Assembly (NCBI RefSeq): GCF_050624435.1
Contig: NC_134531.1
Coordinates: forward strand, 253,036,812-253,100,811
Direction: 5' to 3'
DNA: 64,000 nt
Source: Tenrec ecaudatus
Taxonomy: Eukaryota; Chordata; Mammalia; Afrosoricida; Tenrecidae
Shown here: positions 33,674 to 43,418 of the stretch, in pieces
Layout: each line of letters begins with the position of its first letter
How positions within the stretch are numbered: position 1 is the stretch's first letter
Notes under the pieces: model-generated
Database searches by the model: none
Told to the model about the DNA's origin: nothing
Seen by the model: the letters and a program-made list of their open reading frames with translations, nothing else
Program-made: the position numbers and the translations under genes

Positions 33674-35031
33674 GACACCTTCCTCCGAGCGGGGGATCAT
33701 CTCTCTACCCTGAACACAAACACGTGAGCGGAATCCTCCTTTTTATTCCTGACATGAGTCAGACGCGGCTGCTGATTAGAGCGCTCTTCTGGGTTTCTGT
33801 CAACATTGCGGAACAAGTGGATTAAATTTAGTGAAAGCGAGAAAAACAACTGAGTTTATAAAAACAACTTTCTCGAGAAGGGGGAAGATGGCCGACAGGG
33901 ACACCCGCATACTCTGAGAGCTCCTCCAAACAAAGCAGGATTGGCGACCAGGTAGCTGAATAGTAAGAGTCTGGTGAGTGAAATATCCCCCTGGGTCAGC
34001 ACCCCAGTCCTACCCCACGTATTTGTCCGGAGCAGGGGTCTAGGTGAAAGAGGACCGGACTAGTGGGACATCTCTGGCCACTAAGCTGCCGTGAGCTCAC
34101 TGGCGACCGGCTTAGGCTCCATCCCCAAACCCGGCGCCTAGGCCAGAGCCACTTGCCTGCCCTGCCTACTCCAGCGGCCCACTCCCCACTCCCTATCGCG
34201 GATCCCCACTGGGAGAGAAGCTTTCCTCTCCCGCAGTTCCCCTCTCCCCACAGGGCAGCGATCTGCCCTCGGGCCCACGTCCCTCCCTCCATTCATCCAA
34301 GCTCAGGGGAGCGGACCCGCGGGTTGTCTGGCGACCCCCACGGGGGACCATCCACCCGCACCGCTGCCGCGGACCTCTCCACCTGCCCTCCGTGCGCTGG
34401 CCTCCCACCCCCGCCCGCCCCCGCCAGCCCCTGGCAGCCTAGCGCCAGCTCCACTCCTGGCGGGGACCCTGCGCTGAGCACTTCCCGCCAACAGGAGCCA
34501 TAGCCCAACCTGCGCCTGTCCCGGACCCTGAGCTTCCGCGGAGCGCCTCGCCCCGCGCTGCTGAGTCTGCCCACCAAGGGCCCCCCCCTGCGCAAGGCAC
34601 AAGAGTAGGTGCCCTCCCCAGGGTGCTGCGGGGACCCCAGCGGCCGCGACTCTGAGCCTGAGCAGAGGAAGGGCACCATTGCCCCCTGCGGTTTCGCGCC
34701 AAGCCTCCTTTGCCAGCGCCATTACCCCCTGCGGTTTCGCGCCAAAAGGGCGGAGAGCGAACACCATTGTTCCCTGCAGTGTCCCGAAGCTGCCTGCGCA
34801 GCTATCCAAGGGGCCGCTCACAGCCCGGGCAGATCAAACACTCCACCTGCAGTCTCGGCTTTGCAGTCCCTGAGGAGCCTTCAGTGAGCTCCAGCCAGCT
34901 CTCACCATCTGGGGCCCTGTTGGGTCCCCAGTGCCAGCCCTAAGCCTGCCGCAGCCCGCCCCAGCCACCCCAGGAGACGGCACAGTGGCCTGAGCCTCCA
35001 CACAATAAGGTTACTCCTGTCTCCCAGAAGC
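33674..35031 (+). promoter_or_regulatory. L1 5' UTR / internal promoter
   Basis: 1358 bp from the target duplication to the ORF1 ATG. A YY1-type site (AAGATGGC, 33885-33892) lies in the context 'gggggaagatggccgac', as at the start of other mammalian L1 elements. Here, however, about 210 bp of further sequence lies upstream, including an AP-1-like tgagtca at 33768. 34000-35000 is strongly GC-rich with many CpGs. A short repeated unit at 34674-34790 carries two E2F-type sites. A 146-codon frame (34063-34503) is open but looks like GC-rich noise. Confidence 0.8.
34674..34790 (+). promoter_or_regulatory. Repeated units with E2F-type sites in L1 5' UTR
   Basis: Three imperfect ~45-bp units begin 'caccattgccccctgcgg', 'cgccattaccccctgcgg' and 'caccattgttccctgcag'. 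The first two include TTTCGCGCCAA (34692-34702 and 34735-34745), a match to the E2F consensus. The third has lost it. Binding is an inference from the motif only. Confidence 0.6.
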
Positions 35032-36159
35032 ATGGGGCCTATTAAAGGATCAAGGAAAAATCAACAGACCACATCACTCCCAACAAAAAAATCAGAAAAA
35101 CGAGGCACTTTAACAGACCTAACGTCACTCATAGAAGAAACAGATATAGATCAGCCACAAAAGGAAATCTTCAGAACTCTGCTTGCAGTAATACAGGAGC
35201 TAAGAGAAGCAAACCAAAATAAGGATGCAACGATAGAAGGGATGAAATGCACAATAGAGGGGATGAAGCCCACAATAGAGGGGATGAATACTATCCACCA
35301 AAAGGAACTGCAGAAACTAACAGAGGAGGTAGCAGAGGCCACACAAAAGGTCACAGAAGCTATATCTAGGCTTGAGGAGGCTGAGAACCGTATCAGTGAA
35401 CTCGAGGACGCTCAAACCAAACGAAGCAAGCGAGAAAAACAATCAGATAGGAAAATTAAAGAAACAGAAGACAGCCTGAGATCAATGACAGATGCTATGA
35501 AGAGGAATAATATTCGAATAATCGGTCTACCGGAACACAACATAACACACAAATCGACCGCCAAGATAGCAAAGGAATTCCTGGAAGAAAATTTCCCCAA
35601 CCTAACAAAGGAGAATCCGACTCTCATACAGGAAGCAGAGAGGACGCCGGCTAAGCTAAACACCAAGAAGAACACGCCAAGGCATATAATTGTAAAATTA
35701 TCCAACTTAGAGGAAAAAGAGAAAATTCTACGAGCATCAAGAGAAAGGAAGACAGTCACATACAAAGGAGCGCAGGTAAGGGTATGCTCAGACTTATCAG
35801 CTGAAACCATGAAGAGGAGGAGAGAATGGAGCACCATCTTCCAAATTCTGAAAGATAAAAATGCCTCCCCCAGAATCCTATACCCTGCCAAGTTATCCAT
35901 TAAGATAGAGGGTAAGATAAGGGTCTTCCAGGACAAGGAAGAACTCAAAAAATATACTGCAAGTCACCCGACCCTGCAGAACATACTGGCTGACTCACTA
36001 TGGCCAGAAGATCAAGCTCCAACTAGAACCTCCAGGAGACCACCATATAGCCCATCTCCATCTAGAAGCCAACATGCCAGCAACACGCACCAGGACAACA
36101 CGGTCTCAGATGGAAAAGAGGACAGGATAGAAACCCTCCACTCAAACGCAGTACACTGA
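35032..36159 (+). CDS. LINE-1 ORF1 protein (RNA-binding chaperone)
   Basis: 375 residues, longer than the 338 of the human protein. The family forms trimers that coat L1 RNA in the cytoplasm and act as nucleic-acid chaperones. Seen here: a basic, low-complexity N terminus (1-28); a coiled coil at about 45-150 that includes three direct seven-residue repeats (TIEGMKC, TIEGMKP, TIEGMNT at 67-87); an RRM-like domain beginning RNNIRIIGLPEHN near residue 162; and a C-terminal domain with the conserved RILYPAKLSI block. Basic C-terminal residues suit RNA binding. The start is the first ATG after a long untranslated leader in GC-rich DNA and gives the usual N terminus. It is followed after 42 bp by ORF2 in the standard bicistronic layout. 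Confidence 0.96.
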   Translation: MGPIKGSRKNQQTTSLPTKKSEKRGTLTDLTSLIEETDIDQPQKEIFRTLLAVIQELREANQNKDATIEGMKCTIEGMKPTIEGMNTIHQKELQKLTEEVAEATQKVTEAISRLEEAENRISELEDAQTKRSKREKQSDRKIKETEDSLRSMTDAMKRNNIRIIGLPEHNITHKSTAKIAKEFLEENFPNLTKENPTLIQEAERTPAKLNTKKNTPRHIIVKLSNLEEKEKILRASRERKTVTYKGAQVRVCSDLSAETMKRRREWSTIFQILKDKNASPRILYPAKLSIKIEGKIRVFQDKEELKKYTASHPTLQNILADSLWPEDQAPTRTSRRPPYSPSPSRSQHASNTHQDNTVSDGKEDRIETLHSNAVH

Positions 36160-36201
36160 TATGAAGGAAGATAGGCAAAGACCCAAAACACAAAACAGAA
36201 T

Positions 36202-39200
36202 ATGGCAACCATGAAGCCAGAGATTGTAATAATCACTTTGAATACAAATGGGCTCAATTCATATGTTAAAAGAAAGAGGCTGGAGGATTGGATTAGAAAA
36301 CATAACCCATCAATCTGCTGCCTGCAAGAGACACACCTTAAGCAAGCAGACAAGCATATGCTGAGAATAAAGGGCTGGAAGAAAGTTTACCAAGCAAATG
36401 GTAACTCCAAGAAGGCAGGAGTGGCTATCTTAATCTCCGACAAAATGGATCTCAAGATCCAAAACATAAAAAGAGACAAAGAGGGACATTACATAATGCT
36501 CAAAGGCTCAGTAAACCAGGAAGCAATAAGCATACTGAATATTTACGCACCTAATAATGGTGCGGCAAATTTCGTCAAACAAACTATTAAAAAAATGACA
36601 GAAGAAATCACGGAAACAACAATAATAGTGGGGGACTTCAACACTCCACTATCAGAGAAAGACAGGTCACAGGGAAAGAAGCTCAGCAAAGAGGCCAGAG
36701 AGCTAAACAATGTAATTAGGCAACAGGGCCTGATAGACATCTATAGAGCCTTTCATCCAAAAGCAAAAGGTTTCACATTCTTCTCCAATCCACACGGATC
36801 TTTCTCAAGAATAGATCACATGCTGGGGCACAAGGCCAGCCTGAGTAAATTCAAACACATAGATATTATCCAGACGTCTTTCTCAGACCACCATGCCATA
36901 AAGCTGGAGATTAATAGGAGGGCACCCAGAAAAGCAAGGGTCACCAATTGGAGAATAAACAACGATCTCCTGCGACATGAATGGGTTAAGGTCCAGATCA
37001 GAGAGGATATCAGGAAATTTCTAGAAACTAATGAGAACGAGCATACAACATATCAAAACTTATGGGACACTGCAAAGGCAGTCATCAGAGGTAGCTTGAT
37101 ATCACTGAATGCATACATGAAAAAAGAAGAAAGGCGTATGACAGATATGTTAACACAAAACCTCCAACAACTAGAACAGAGTCAACAGAACTACCCCTCC
37201 AATAGCAAGAGAAAAGAAATAATAAAAATCAGGGCGGAGTTAAACCAATGGGAAGACAAAAGAACAATGCAAACGATTAACGCAACTAGAAGCTGGTTTT
37301 ATGAACGAATTAATAAAATTGACACTCCCCTGGCAAAGCTTACCAAAGATAGAAAGGAACAATCATCAATAGCCAGGATAAGAGATGAATCGGGGGCAAT
37401 AACAACAGACCCCAATGAGATAAAAAGGATAATCACAAAGTACTATGAAGGTTTGTATTCTAATGAATTCAGAAACCTGGAAGACATGGATAAATATTTA
37501 GAAAAACAATCTATCCCTAGATTATCTGAGACAGAGATCAAGAACCTCAACAAACCCATAGCGAAGGAAGAAATAGAGAGTGTCATCAAAAACCTACCAA
37601 GGAAAAAGGCCCCGGGGCCAGATGGCTACACAGCAGAATTTTACCAAACATTTAGGGAAGAGCTGACACCGATCCTCCACAAAGTATTCCAGAACATAGA
37701 AAAGAACGGCAAGCTCCCAAACTCATTTTACGAAGCCAGCATTACTTTGATACCCAAACAGGGAAAAGACCCCACAAGTGTAGAGAATTATAGACCAATA
37801 TCTCTAATGAACATAGATGCAAAAATCCTTAACAAAATATTGGCCAATAGAATACAAAGGAACATCAAACATATCATTCACCACGACCAAGTAGGATTCA
37901 TCCCAGCGATGCAGGGATGGTTTAACACCCGAAAATCCATCAATATCATACACCACATTGAGAAGAAAAAGGATAAAAACCATATGATAATATCCATAGA
38001 TGCAGAAAAAGCATTTGACAACATCCAGCATCCATTCCTAATCAAAACACTCATGAAGATAGGATTGGAAGGTAAGTTCCTCAAGCTCATACAAGCTATC
38101 TATGAAAGACCAACAGCCAACATCATAGTCAATGGAGAAAAGACAAGAACAATACCACTGAAAAAGGGTACAAGACAAGGATGCCCCCTGTCCCCTCTTC
38201 TATTCAATATCGTTTTGGAGGTTCTGGCTAACAACATAAGACAGCGGAAGGACATCAAAGGGATCCAGTTGGGAGAGGAGGAGGTGAAACTATCGTTATT
38301 TGCAGATGACATGATCCTATACATTGAAGACCCCCAAAACTCCACAGTTGGAATACTTACAGCAATAGAGGAATACGGAAGGGTAGCAGGATACAAGATC
38401 AATAAACAGAAGTCGGTAGGGTTTCTATACACATCGGACAGGGCCATGGAAGAGGCGATTAAGAGGGAAGTACCCTTCACAGTAGCCAAGAACAAACTGA
38501 AATACCTAGGAATATACTTAACAAAAAATACTAAAGACCTATATAAGCATAATTATAAAACCCTATTACAGGAAACCAAAAGTGACCTTCACAAATGGAT
38601 GAAGCTCCCCTGCTCATGGTTAGGTAGGCTGAACATAGTAAAGATGACAGTTCTTCCTAAAGCACTCTACAAGTTCAATGCTATACCAATCCAATTACCA
38701 TCAACCTTCTTCAAAGAATTGGAAAAACTGACCACCAACTTCATATGGAGAGGGAAGAAACCCAGAATTAGCAGAGAACTCCTCAAGAAGAAGGACACAA
38801 TTGGAGGACTCGCCCTGCCTGATTTTAATGCCTACTACACAGCTACAGTGGTCAAAACAGCATGGTACTGGCACAATGATAGACACTCAGACCAGTGGAA
38901 AAGAATAGAAAGCCCAGGAGTAAAATCATCAGCATATAGACAACTGATCTTCGACAAGGGTCCCAAAAACGTCAAGTGGGAAGCAGATGCCCTCTTTAAT
39001 AAGTGGTGCTGGAAACAATGGATATCCACATGTAGAAAGTTGAAACAAGACGTCTACCTCACCCCATGCACAAGAATACACTCAAGGTGGATCACAGATC
39101 TAGAAGTCAAACCCCAAACCATCAGGACCATTAAGGAAGGAATCGGGACTAATCTCAGAGCACTGGCCCAGGGAGCACATAGGCTCACTGCAACAGGGAA

Positions 39201-40026
39201 GGGGACACACACAGGTGATCTGGAAATCGACAAATGGGATCTAATAAGAATAAAACACCTGTGCACCTCGAAAGACTTTGCCAAGAGGGTGACAAGGCAA
39301 CCCACAGACTGGGAGAAGATTTTTAGTAATGACACGTCAGACAAAGGGCTCATTACTAAAATCTACAACACCATCATGACCTGTAAAAAGAGGAAAACAG
39401 TTAACCCCCTAAGGAAGTGGGCAAAAGAAATGAGAAGAACTTTCACTAGAGAGGAGATCAATATGGCCAATAAATATATGAGAAAGTGCTCGAAGTCCCT
39501 TGCCATAAGAGAAATGCAAATCAAAACAACCATGAGATACCACCTAACACCCCTGAGGCTAGCCCAGATCAGTAAATCAGAGAGCAACAAGTGTTGGAGG
39601 GGCTGTGGTGAAATAGGAACCCTCCTCCACTGCTGGTGGTCGTGCAGATTTGTACAGACACTGTGGAAAGCAATCTGGCGATACCTAAAGAAAATGGAAA
39701 TTGATCTACCTTACGACCCAGCCATCCCTCTACTGGGCATATACCCGGTTGAAGCAGCAAATAAAACACGACCAGTCATATGCGCTCCAATGTTTATTGC
39801 GGCACAATTCACAATAGCAAAGACTTGGAAACAGCCTAAGTTTCCATCGATAGACGAGTGGATTAGCAAACTTTGGCACATACACACAATGGAGTATTAT
39901 GCAGCACTGAAAAGCACCGATGAGCACATGAAACACGTTATTTCATGGGAAGAGCTGGAAGGAATTATGCTAAGCGAGGTAAGCCAGTCCCAAAGGGACA
40001 GGTACAACATGAGTCCCCTGAGGTAA
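36202..40026 (+). CDS. LINE-1 ORF2 protein (endonuclease / reverse transcriptase)
   Basis: 1274 residues without interruption, one fewer than human ORF2. The protein nicks target DNA and copies L1 RNA at the nick. The endonuclease domain (1-238) keeps N14, E43 (QETH), D145 and N147 (GDFN), D205 (RID) and the S228-D229-H230 end. Reverse transcriptase motifs are present in order: NYRPISLMN (529-537), the aspartate of [10 protein letters not shown] (600), [14 protein letters not shown] (656-669) and FADD with D702/D703. The C terminus has the zinc knuckle C1131-x3-C1135-x7-H1143-x4-C1148. All expected catalytic residues are present at human-like positions. Translation probably depends on reinitiation after ORF1, as in other L1s. 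Confidence 0.97.
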   Translation: MATMKPEIVIITLNTNGLNSYVKRKRLEDWIRKHNPSICCLQETHLKQADKHMLRIKGWKKVYQANGNSKKAGVAILISDKMDLKIQNIKRDKEGHYIMLKGSVNQEAISILNIYAPNNGAANFVKQTIKKMTEEITETTIIVGDFNTPLSEKDRSQGKKLSKEARELNNVIRQQGLIDIYRAFHPKAKGFTFFSNPHGSFSRIDHMLGHKASLSKFKHIDIIQTSFSDHHAIKLEINRRAPRKARVTNWRINNDLLRHEWVKVQIREDIRKFLETNENEHTTYQNLWDTAKAVIRGSLISLNAYMKKEERRMTDMLTQNLQQLEQSQQNYPSNSKRKEIIKIRAELNQWEDKRTMQTINATRSWFYERINKIDTPLAKLTKDRKEQSSIARIRDESGAITTDPNEIKRIITKYYEGLYSNEFRNLEDMDKYLEKQSIPRLSETEIKNLNKPIAKEEIESVIKNLPRKKAPGPDGYTAEFYQTFREELTPILHKVFQNIEKNGKLPNSFYEASITLIPKQGKDPTSVENYRPISLMNIDAKILNKILANRIQRNIKHIIHHDQVGFIPAMQGWFNTRKSINIIHHIEKKKDKNHMIISIDAEKAFDNIQHPFLIKTLMKIGLEGKFLKLIQAIYERPTANIIVNGEKTRTIPLKKGTRQGCPLSPLLFNIVLEVLANNIRQRKDIKGIQLGEEEVKLSLFADDMILYIEDPQNSTVGILTAIEEYGRVAGYKINKQKSVGFLYTSDRAMEEAIKREVPFTVAKNKLKYLGIYLTKNTKDLYKHNYKTLLQETKSDLHKWMKLPCSWLGRLNIVKMTVLPKALYKFNAIPIQLPSTFFKELEKLTTNFIWRGKKPRISRELLKKKDTIGGLALPDFNAYYTATVVKTAWYWHNDRHSDQWKRIESPGVKSSAYRQLIFDKGPKNVKWEADALFNKWCWKQWISTCRKLKQDVYLTPCTRIHSRWITDLEVKPQTIRTIKEGIGTNLRALAQGAHRLTATGKGTHTGDLEIDKWDLIRIKHLCTSKDFAKRVTRQPTDWEKIFSNDTSDKGLITKIYNTIMTCKKRKTVNPLRKWAKEMRRTFTREEINMANKYMRKCSKSLAIREMQIKTTMRYHLTPLRLAQISKSESNKCWRGCGEIGTLLHCWWSCRFVQTLWKAIWRYLKKMEIDLPYDPAIPLLGIYPVEAANKTRPVICAPMFIAAQFTIAKTWKQPKFPSIDEWISKLWHIHTMEYYAALKSTDEHMKHVISWEELEGIMLSEVSQSQRDRYNMSPLR

Positions 40027-42522
40027 GTACAATCAGCATGACAGAAATGGGGCATTAATCCACCCAAGGGGAGGGTATTGTTTATATCTCCACAGGGAAA
40101 GTGGGACCAGACTTCAACCCAGTGTCGCAAGGTGTGAATGCATTATCCCGGCGTGGAGGACGGAACCGGTGGAGAGGTCTGGGAGGCAGGCCCCAGCACC
40201 ATAAATTAAGTGGATTCCTGCCCCTCCCCCGAAAAGAACTTGTTCCAAAGGACGACATTGACCCTGCAGCTATGGGAGATGGACATATTTGATCAGAGCA
40301 CACGGGAGCAGATGAAGGGGCAGGAGGAGAGAGTGGAGCACAGCCTGGCCCACCAGGCCGTGAGGATAATGTTCCTGAGTAGAGCAGCCAGTCCACAGAG
40401 AGAACAACATGGCTGGCCCTACTATGAGACATGATGCCCCTCAGTGACTAAGGGCGATACAGGGGACAGAACCGGAGACACAGTGTGGGAATTGCACCTG
40501 ACCTGATCCCACCACACCGAGGCAATGCACTGGGGGAGTGCAGCGGAACAGCAAGGGAATGGAGTGGCAAGGTCCCCAGGGAATGCTGAAAGTGGACTTT
40601 GGGGCCAGGGCGTGGTGCCCCAACAGACTGGACTGGAAAACGCTCCTAAGGGCCAGCAAAGATCCCTGAACTAACTACAAGCTTTTCTCTTGCGAACTGT
40701 TTTGTTCTGTTCTTTTTCAGTGGTTTGTTTTGGTTGTTTTGTTGTCTGGTTATATACTGTTGCTTTGTGTTCCTCTGTCTAGTTTTCGTGCATGTTAGTG
40801 ACTCCACAGGTCTGTCTGAATAGGACAGGCTGGATGAACTATCTGGAGGAAAAACAACGGGACCGACAGTTCCGGGGGGACTTGGGGTGGGGGGTAGGGG
40901 GGGGTAAGGAAGTGGTGTTAACAAACCCAGGGACAAGTGAAAAACATGGGACCCCAAAGGGTAGAGAAGGGGGAGTGGCAGGCCTGGTGGGAAATGATCA
41001 AGGGTAAGGTTGCTTAGAGAAGAGGTATACTCTAGCCCAGGTGGCAATGAAGCATGGTAGTAGGGCAGGAGGAAGGTCAAGGGAGATGGAGGAAAGAGCT
41101 AGAAGTCAAAGGGCATTCATGGAGGTCTAGACAACGACATGTACATGCAAATATATATAGGAGGTTGGGGAAATAGATTTTTGTGTCTATATCTATAGGT
41201 CAAGTATTAAGGTGGCAGAAGGACCTTGGGCCTCTACTCAAACACTCCCTCTATGCATGAATACCTTCTTTTATTAAATTGGAACTCTATGATGCTCACT
41301 CTCCCGACACAACAGCTGGAGCCAACATGGGTGAACAAGTAAATGTGGTGAAGAAAGCTGATGGGGCCCGGCTATCAAAAGAGATAGTGACTGGGGTCTT
41401 AAAGGCTTGAAGATAAACAAGCGGCCATCTAGCTCAGAAGCAACAAAGTCCACATGGAAGAACACACCAGCCTGTGTGATCGAGTGGTCCCAAAGGGATC
41501 AGTTACCAGGCATCAAAGAACAAAAAATCATATCATTGACTGCACACCTCCATGATAGGATCGCTGAAGACAAATGGGTGCATAAGCGAATGTGGTGAAG
41601 AAAGCTGATGGTGCCCGGCTATCAAAAGAGATAGTGTCTGGGGACTTAAAGGCTTGAAGGTGAACAAGCGGCCATCTCGCTCAGAAACAAATAAGCCCAT
41701 ATGGAAGAAGCACACCGGCCAGTGCGATCACGAGGTGCCCAAGGGACCAGATATAAGGCATCATGCAAAAAAAAAAAAAAAAAGATATAAGTGTGTGTAT
41801 TTATGTGTATTTATGTGTATATGTATATATGTATGTGTATATATATATTATATTAAATGAAGGGGGAAGTGCAGAGTGGAGACCCAAGGCCCAAGTGTCA
41901 GCCAATGGAGATCCCCTCACAGAGGGGCTTAGGAGAGGAGATGGGTTAATTAGGGTGTGAGGTAGTATCGATGAAGAACACAGCTTTCCCCCAGATCCTG
42001 GATGCTTCCTCCCCCCAACTACCATGATCCGAATTCTACCTTGCAGGGTTGGATAGGACAGAGGCTGTACACTGGTACATAGGAGGGTTGGAGATACAGG
42101 GAATCCAGGGTGGATGATACCTCCAGGACCAAGGGCGTGAGGGACGATGCTGGGAGAGTGGAGGGTGAGTGGGTTGGAAAGGGGGAACTGATTACAAGGA
42201 GCCACATGTGACCTCTTCCCTGGGAGAGGGACAGCAGAGAAGGGGGGAAGGGAGACCCCGAATAGGGCAAGATATGACAAAATAACGAGGTATAAATTAC
42301 CAAGGGCATATGAGGGAGGGGGGAAAAGGGAGGGAGGGGGGGAAAAAAAGGAGGACCTGATGCAAGGGGCTTAGGTGAAGAGCAAATGCCTTGAGAGTGA
42401 TTGGGACAGGGAGTGTATGGGTGTGCTTTGTACAATTGATGTATGTATATGTATGGATTGTGGTAAGAGTTGTTGGAGTCCCTAATAAAATGTAAAAGAA
42501 GAAAAAGAAAAAAAAAAAAAAA
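40027..42522 (+). other. LINE-1 3' UTR with duplicated module and poly(A) tail
   Basis: 2.5 kb, several times the length of the human L1 3' UTR. It includes a ~247-bp module in two tandem copies (about 41280-41530 and 41531-41760, anchored by 'aatgtggtgaagaaagctga' at 41342 and 41589). An A-run and TG/TA-rich stretch follow (41766-41850), then a poly-purine G-run block (42312-42353) and AATAAA at 42484. Other L1 copies in the window match this region only. A 144-codon antisense frame (40646-41080) is not supported as a gene. Confidence 0.9.
42312..42353 (+). other. Poly-purine G-run tract (possible G-quadruplex)
   Basis: Four or more runs of three to eight guanines separated by one to four adenines, at the position of the conserved poly-purine tract in other mammalian L1 3' UTRs. 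Quadruplex formation is inferred from the pattern only. Confidence 0.65.
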
Positions 42523-42536
42523 AGAAGTCAGATCCC
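42523..42536. repeat. Target-site duplication of full-length L1, 3' copy
   Basis: AGAAGTCAGATCCC directly after the A-rich tail, identical to 33660-33673. Confidence 0.93.
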
Positions 42537-43140
42537 TAAGGTTCTATATCCTTGGTGAAGACGCCATTTTCAAGTCCTGGTTCTTATCACCTACCCTTTA
42601 TTGTCAAACTATACAGCAGCGTCCTGAGATGTCTGATGGATCATCTGAATCCTAAATATATTTTTCCCAGAGCCATACCTATCCTTTGTGATCAAAGTCA
42701 CCTGTGAGTCTTATAACTTCTTCCTTGCCTCTGGTCACTCAGTGCAAGACACTCTAAATAAATGAGTGGCAGACATAGATTTAAATATAAGATTCTATGC
42801 TTTATAATAAGAGCATTTTTACTCTGAGATCCAGGACGACTGAATCCCTACTGCGCAGATTTCTTGTTAATAAGTGCACATTTCCCTGAATAGGTTACTT
42901 AAGAAGTTCTAGGATTCAGTAAATATGCCCCAAATAAGCACACTATTGAACACATTGAATTATATAATAGTCATGGATTTATGATGTATACTCATATTGT
43001 ATTGGCTCCAAGATTATTCCTTAATTTCATTTTTATAAGGCCATTCTATCAATGTATTAAGTCATCCATTTTTGGATAATGTGAAATATAAGACCACTCA
43101 TACACTAATTGTGAAATGCCATACCTGCTTTGTGATGAAG
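42537..43140. other. Unique spacer DNA right of the full-length L1
   Basis: About 600 bp with no recognised gene or repeat and no match to the left arm. With 33496-33659 and 29600-29714, it is what would remain of the duplication spacer if the hAT and L1 insertions were removed. Confidence 0.5.
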
Positions 43141-43418
43141 TAGGGTTTTGATCTGCTACAGTGTCATACACCACCACCCTAACAGCCTTCAGCCTATGCT
43201 TATGCCTGAGATCTTGTTTACAAGACAAGGTAGTTCATACTTGTATTATGTAGCAATTACAGTCAAGGTGAATTTCTTCTGTTTTCAAGTTAAAATGGGA
43301 TTTTTACTTGTTTTCAAGTTAAAAAGCTTAACTTGTTTTCAAGTTAAAAAGGGTGCTTGTCACCAAGTACCTGATTGCTCTGCTTGGGGCATGTTGTCAT
43401 ATTAAGAATTTCACATTG
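43141..43418. other. Inner end of right arm, with short triplicated unit
   Basis: Matches 28870-29590 reverse complemented ('gagatcttgtttacaagac', 'ggtgaatttct', 'gcttgtcaccaagtacc'). At 43280-43350 a unit containing 'tgttttcaagttaaaa' appears three times, spaced 24-28 bp, where the left arm has a single related 'cttttcaaggtcaaat'. Confidence 0.6.

Larger units (their letters stand above)
33674..42522 (+). mobile_element. Full-length LINE-1 with intact ORF1 and ORF2
   Basis: An 8.85-kb element with a GC- and CpG-rich 5' UTR (33674-35031), ORF1 (35032-36159), a 42-bp spacer, ORF2 (36202-40026), a 2.5-kb 3' UTR, the AATAAA signal (42484-42489) and an A-rich tail. A perfect 14-bp target duplication encloses it. 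Neither ORF has an in-frame stop or frameshift, and the expected catalytic residues are present, so it is structurally a candidate for autonomous retrotransposition. Every other L1 piece in the window is a 5'-truncated 3' end. It sits in the spacer of the inverted duplication and is not part of either arm. Confidence 0.97.

Noticed and set aside
34303-34821. 172-codon antisense ORF in the L1 5' UTR, reminiscent of primate ORF0
   Set aside because: GC-rich DNA leaves long chance frames on both strands (146, 128 and 87 codons also occur). Composition is Gly/Ala/Arg-rich and nothing resembles ORF0. Conservation across copies would be needed.
35412-35948. 178-codon minus-strand ORF
   Set aside because: It is the antisense shadow of the A-rich ORF1 coding strand.
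40646-41080. 144-codon antisense ORF in the L1 3' UTR
   Set aside because: Proline- and leucine-rich readout of a purine-rich strand; other L1 copies have stops in the same frame.
43280-43350. Three spaced direct repeats that might suggest a CRISPR-like array
   Set aside because: Only three imperfect units in a mammalian genome, with spacers of about 10 bp; a simple tandem duplication.
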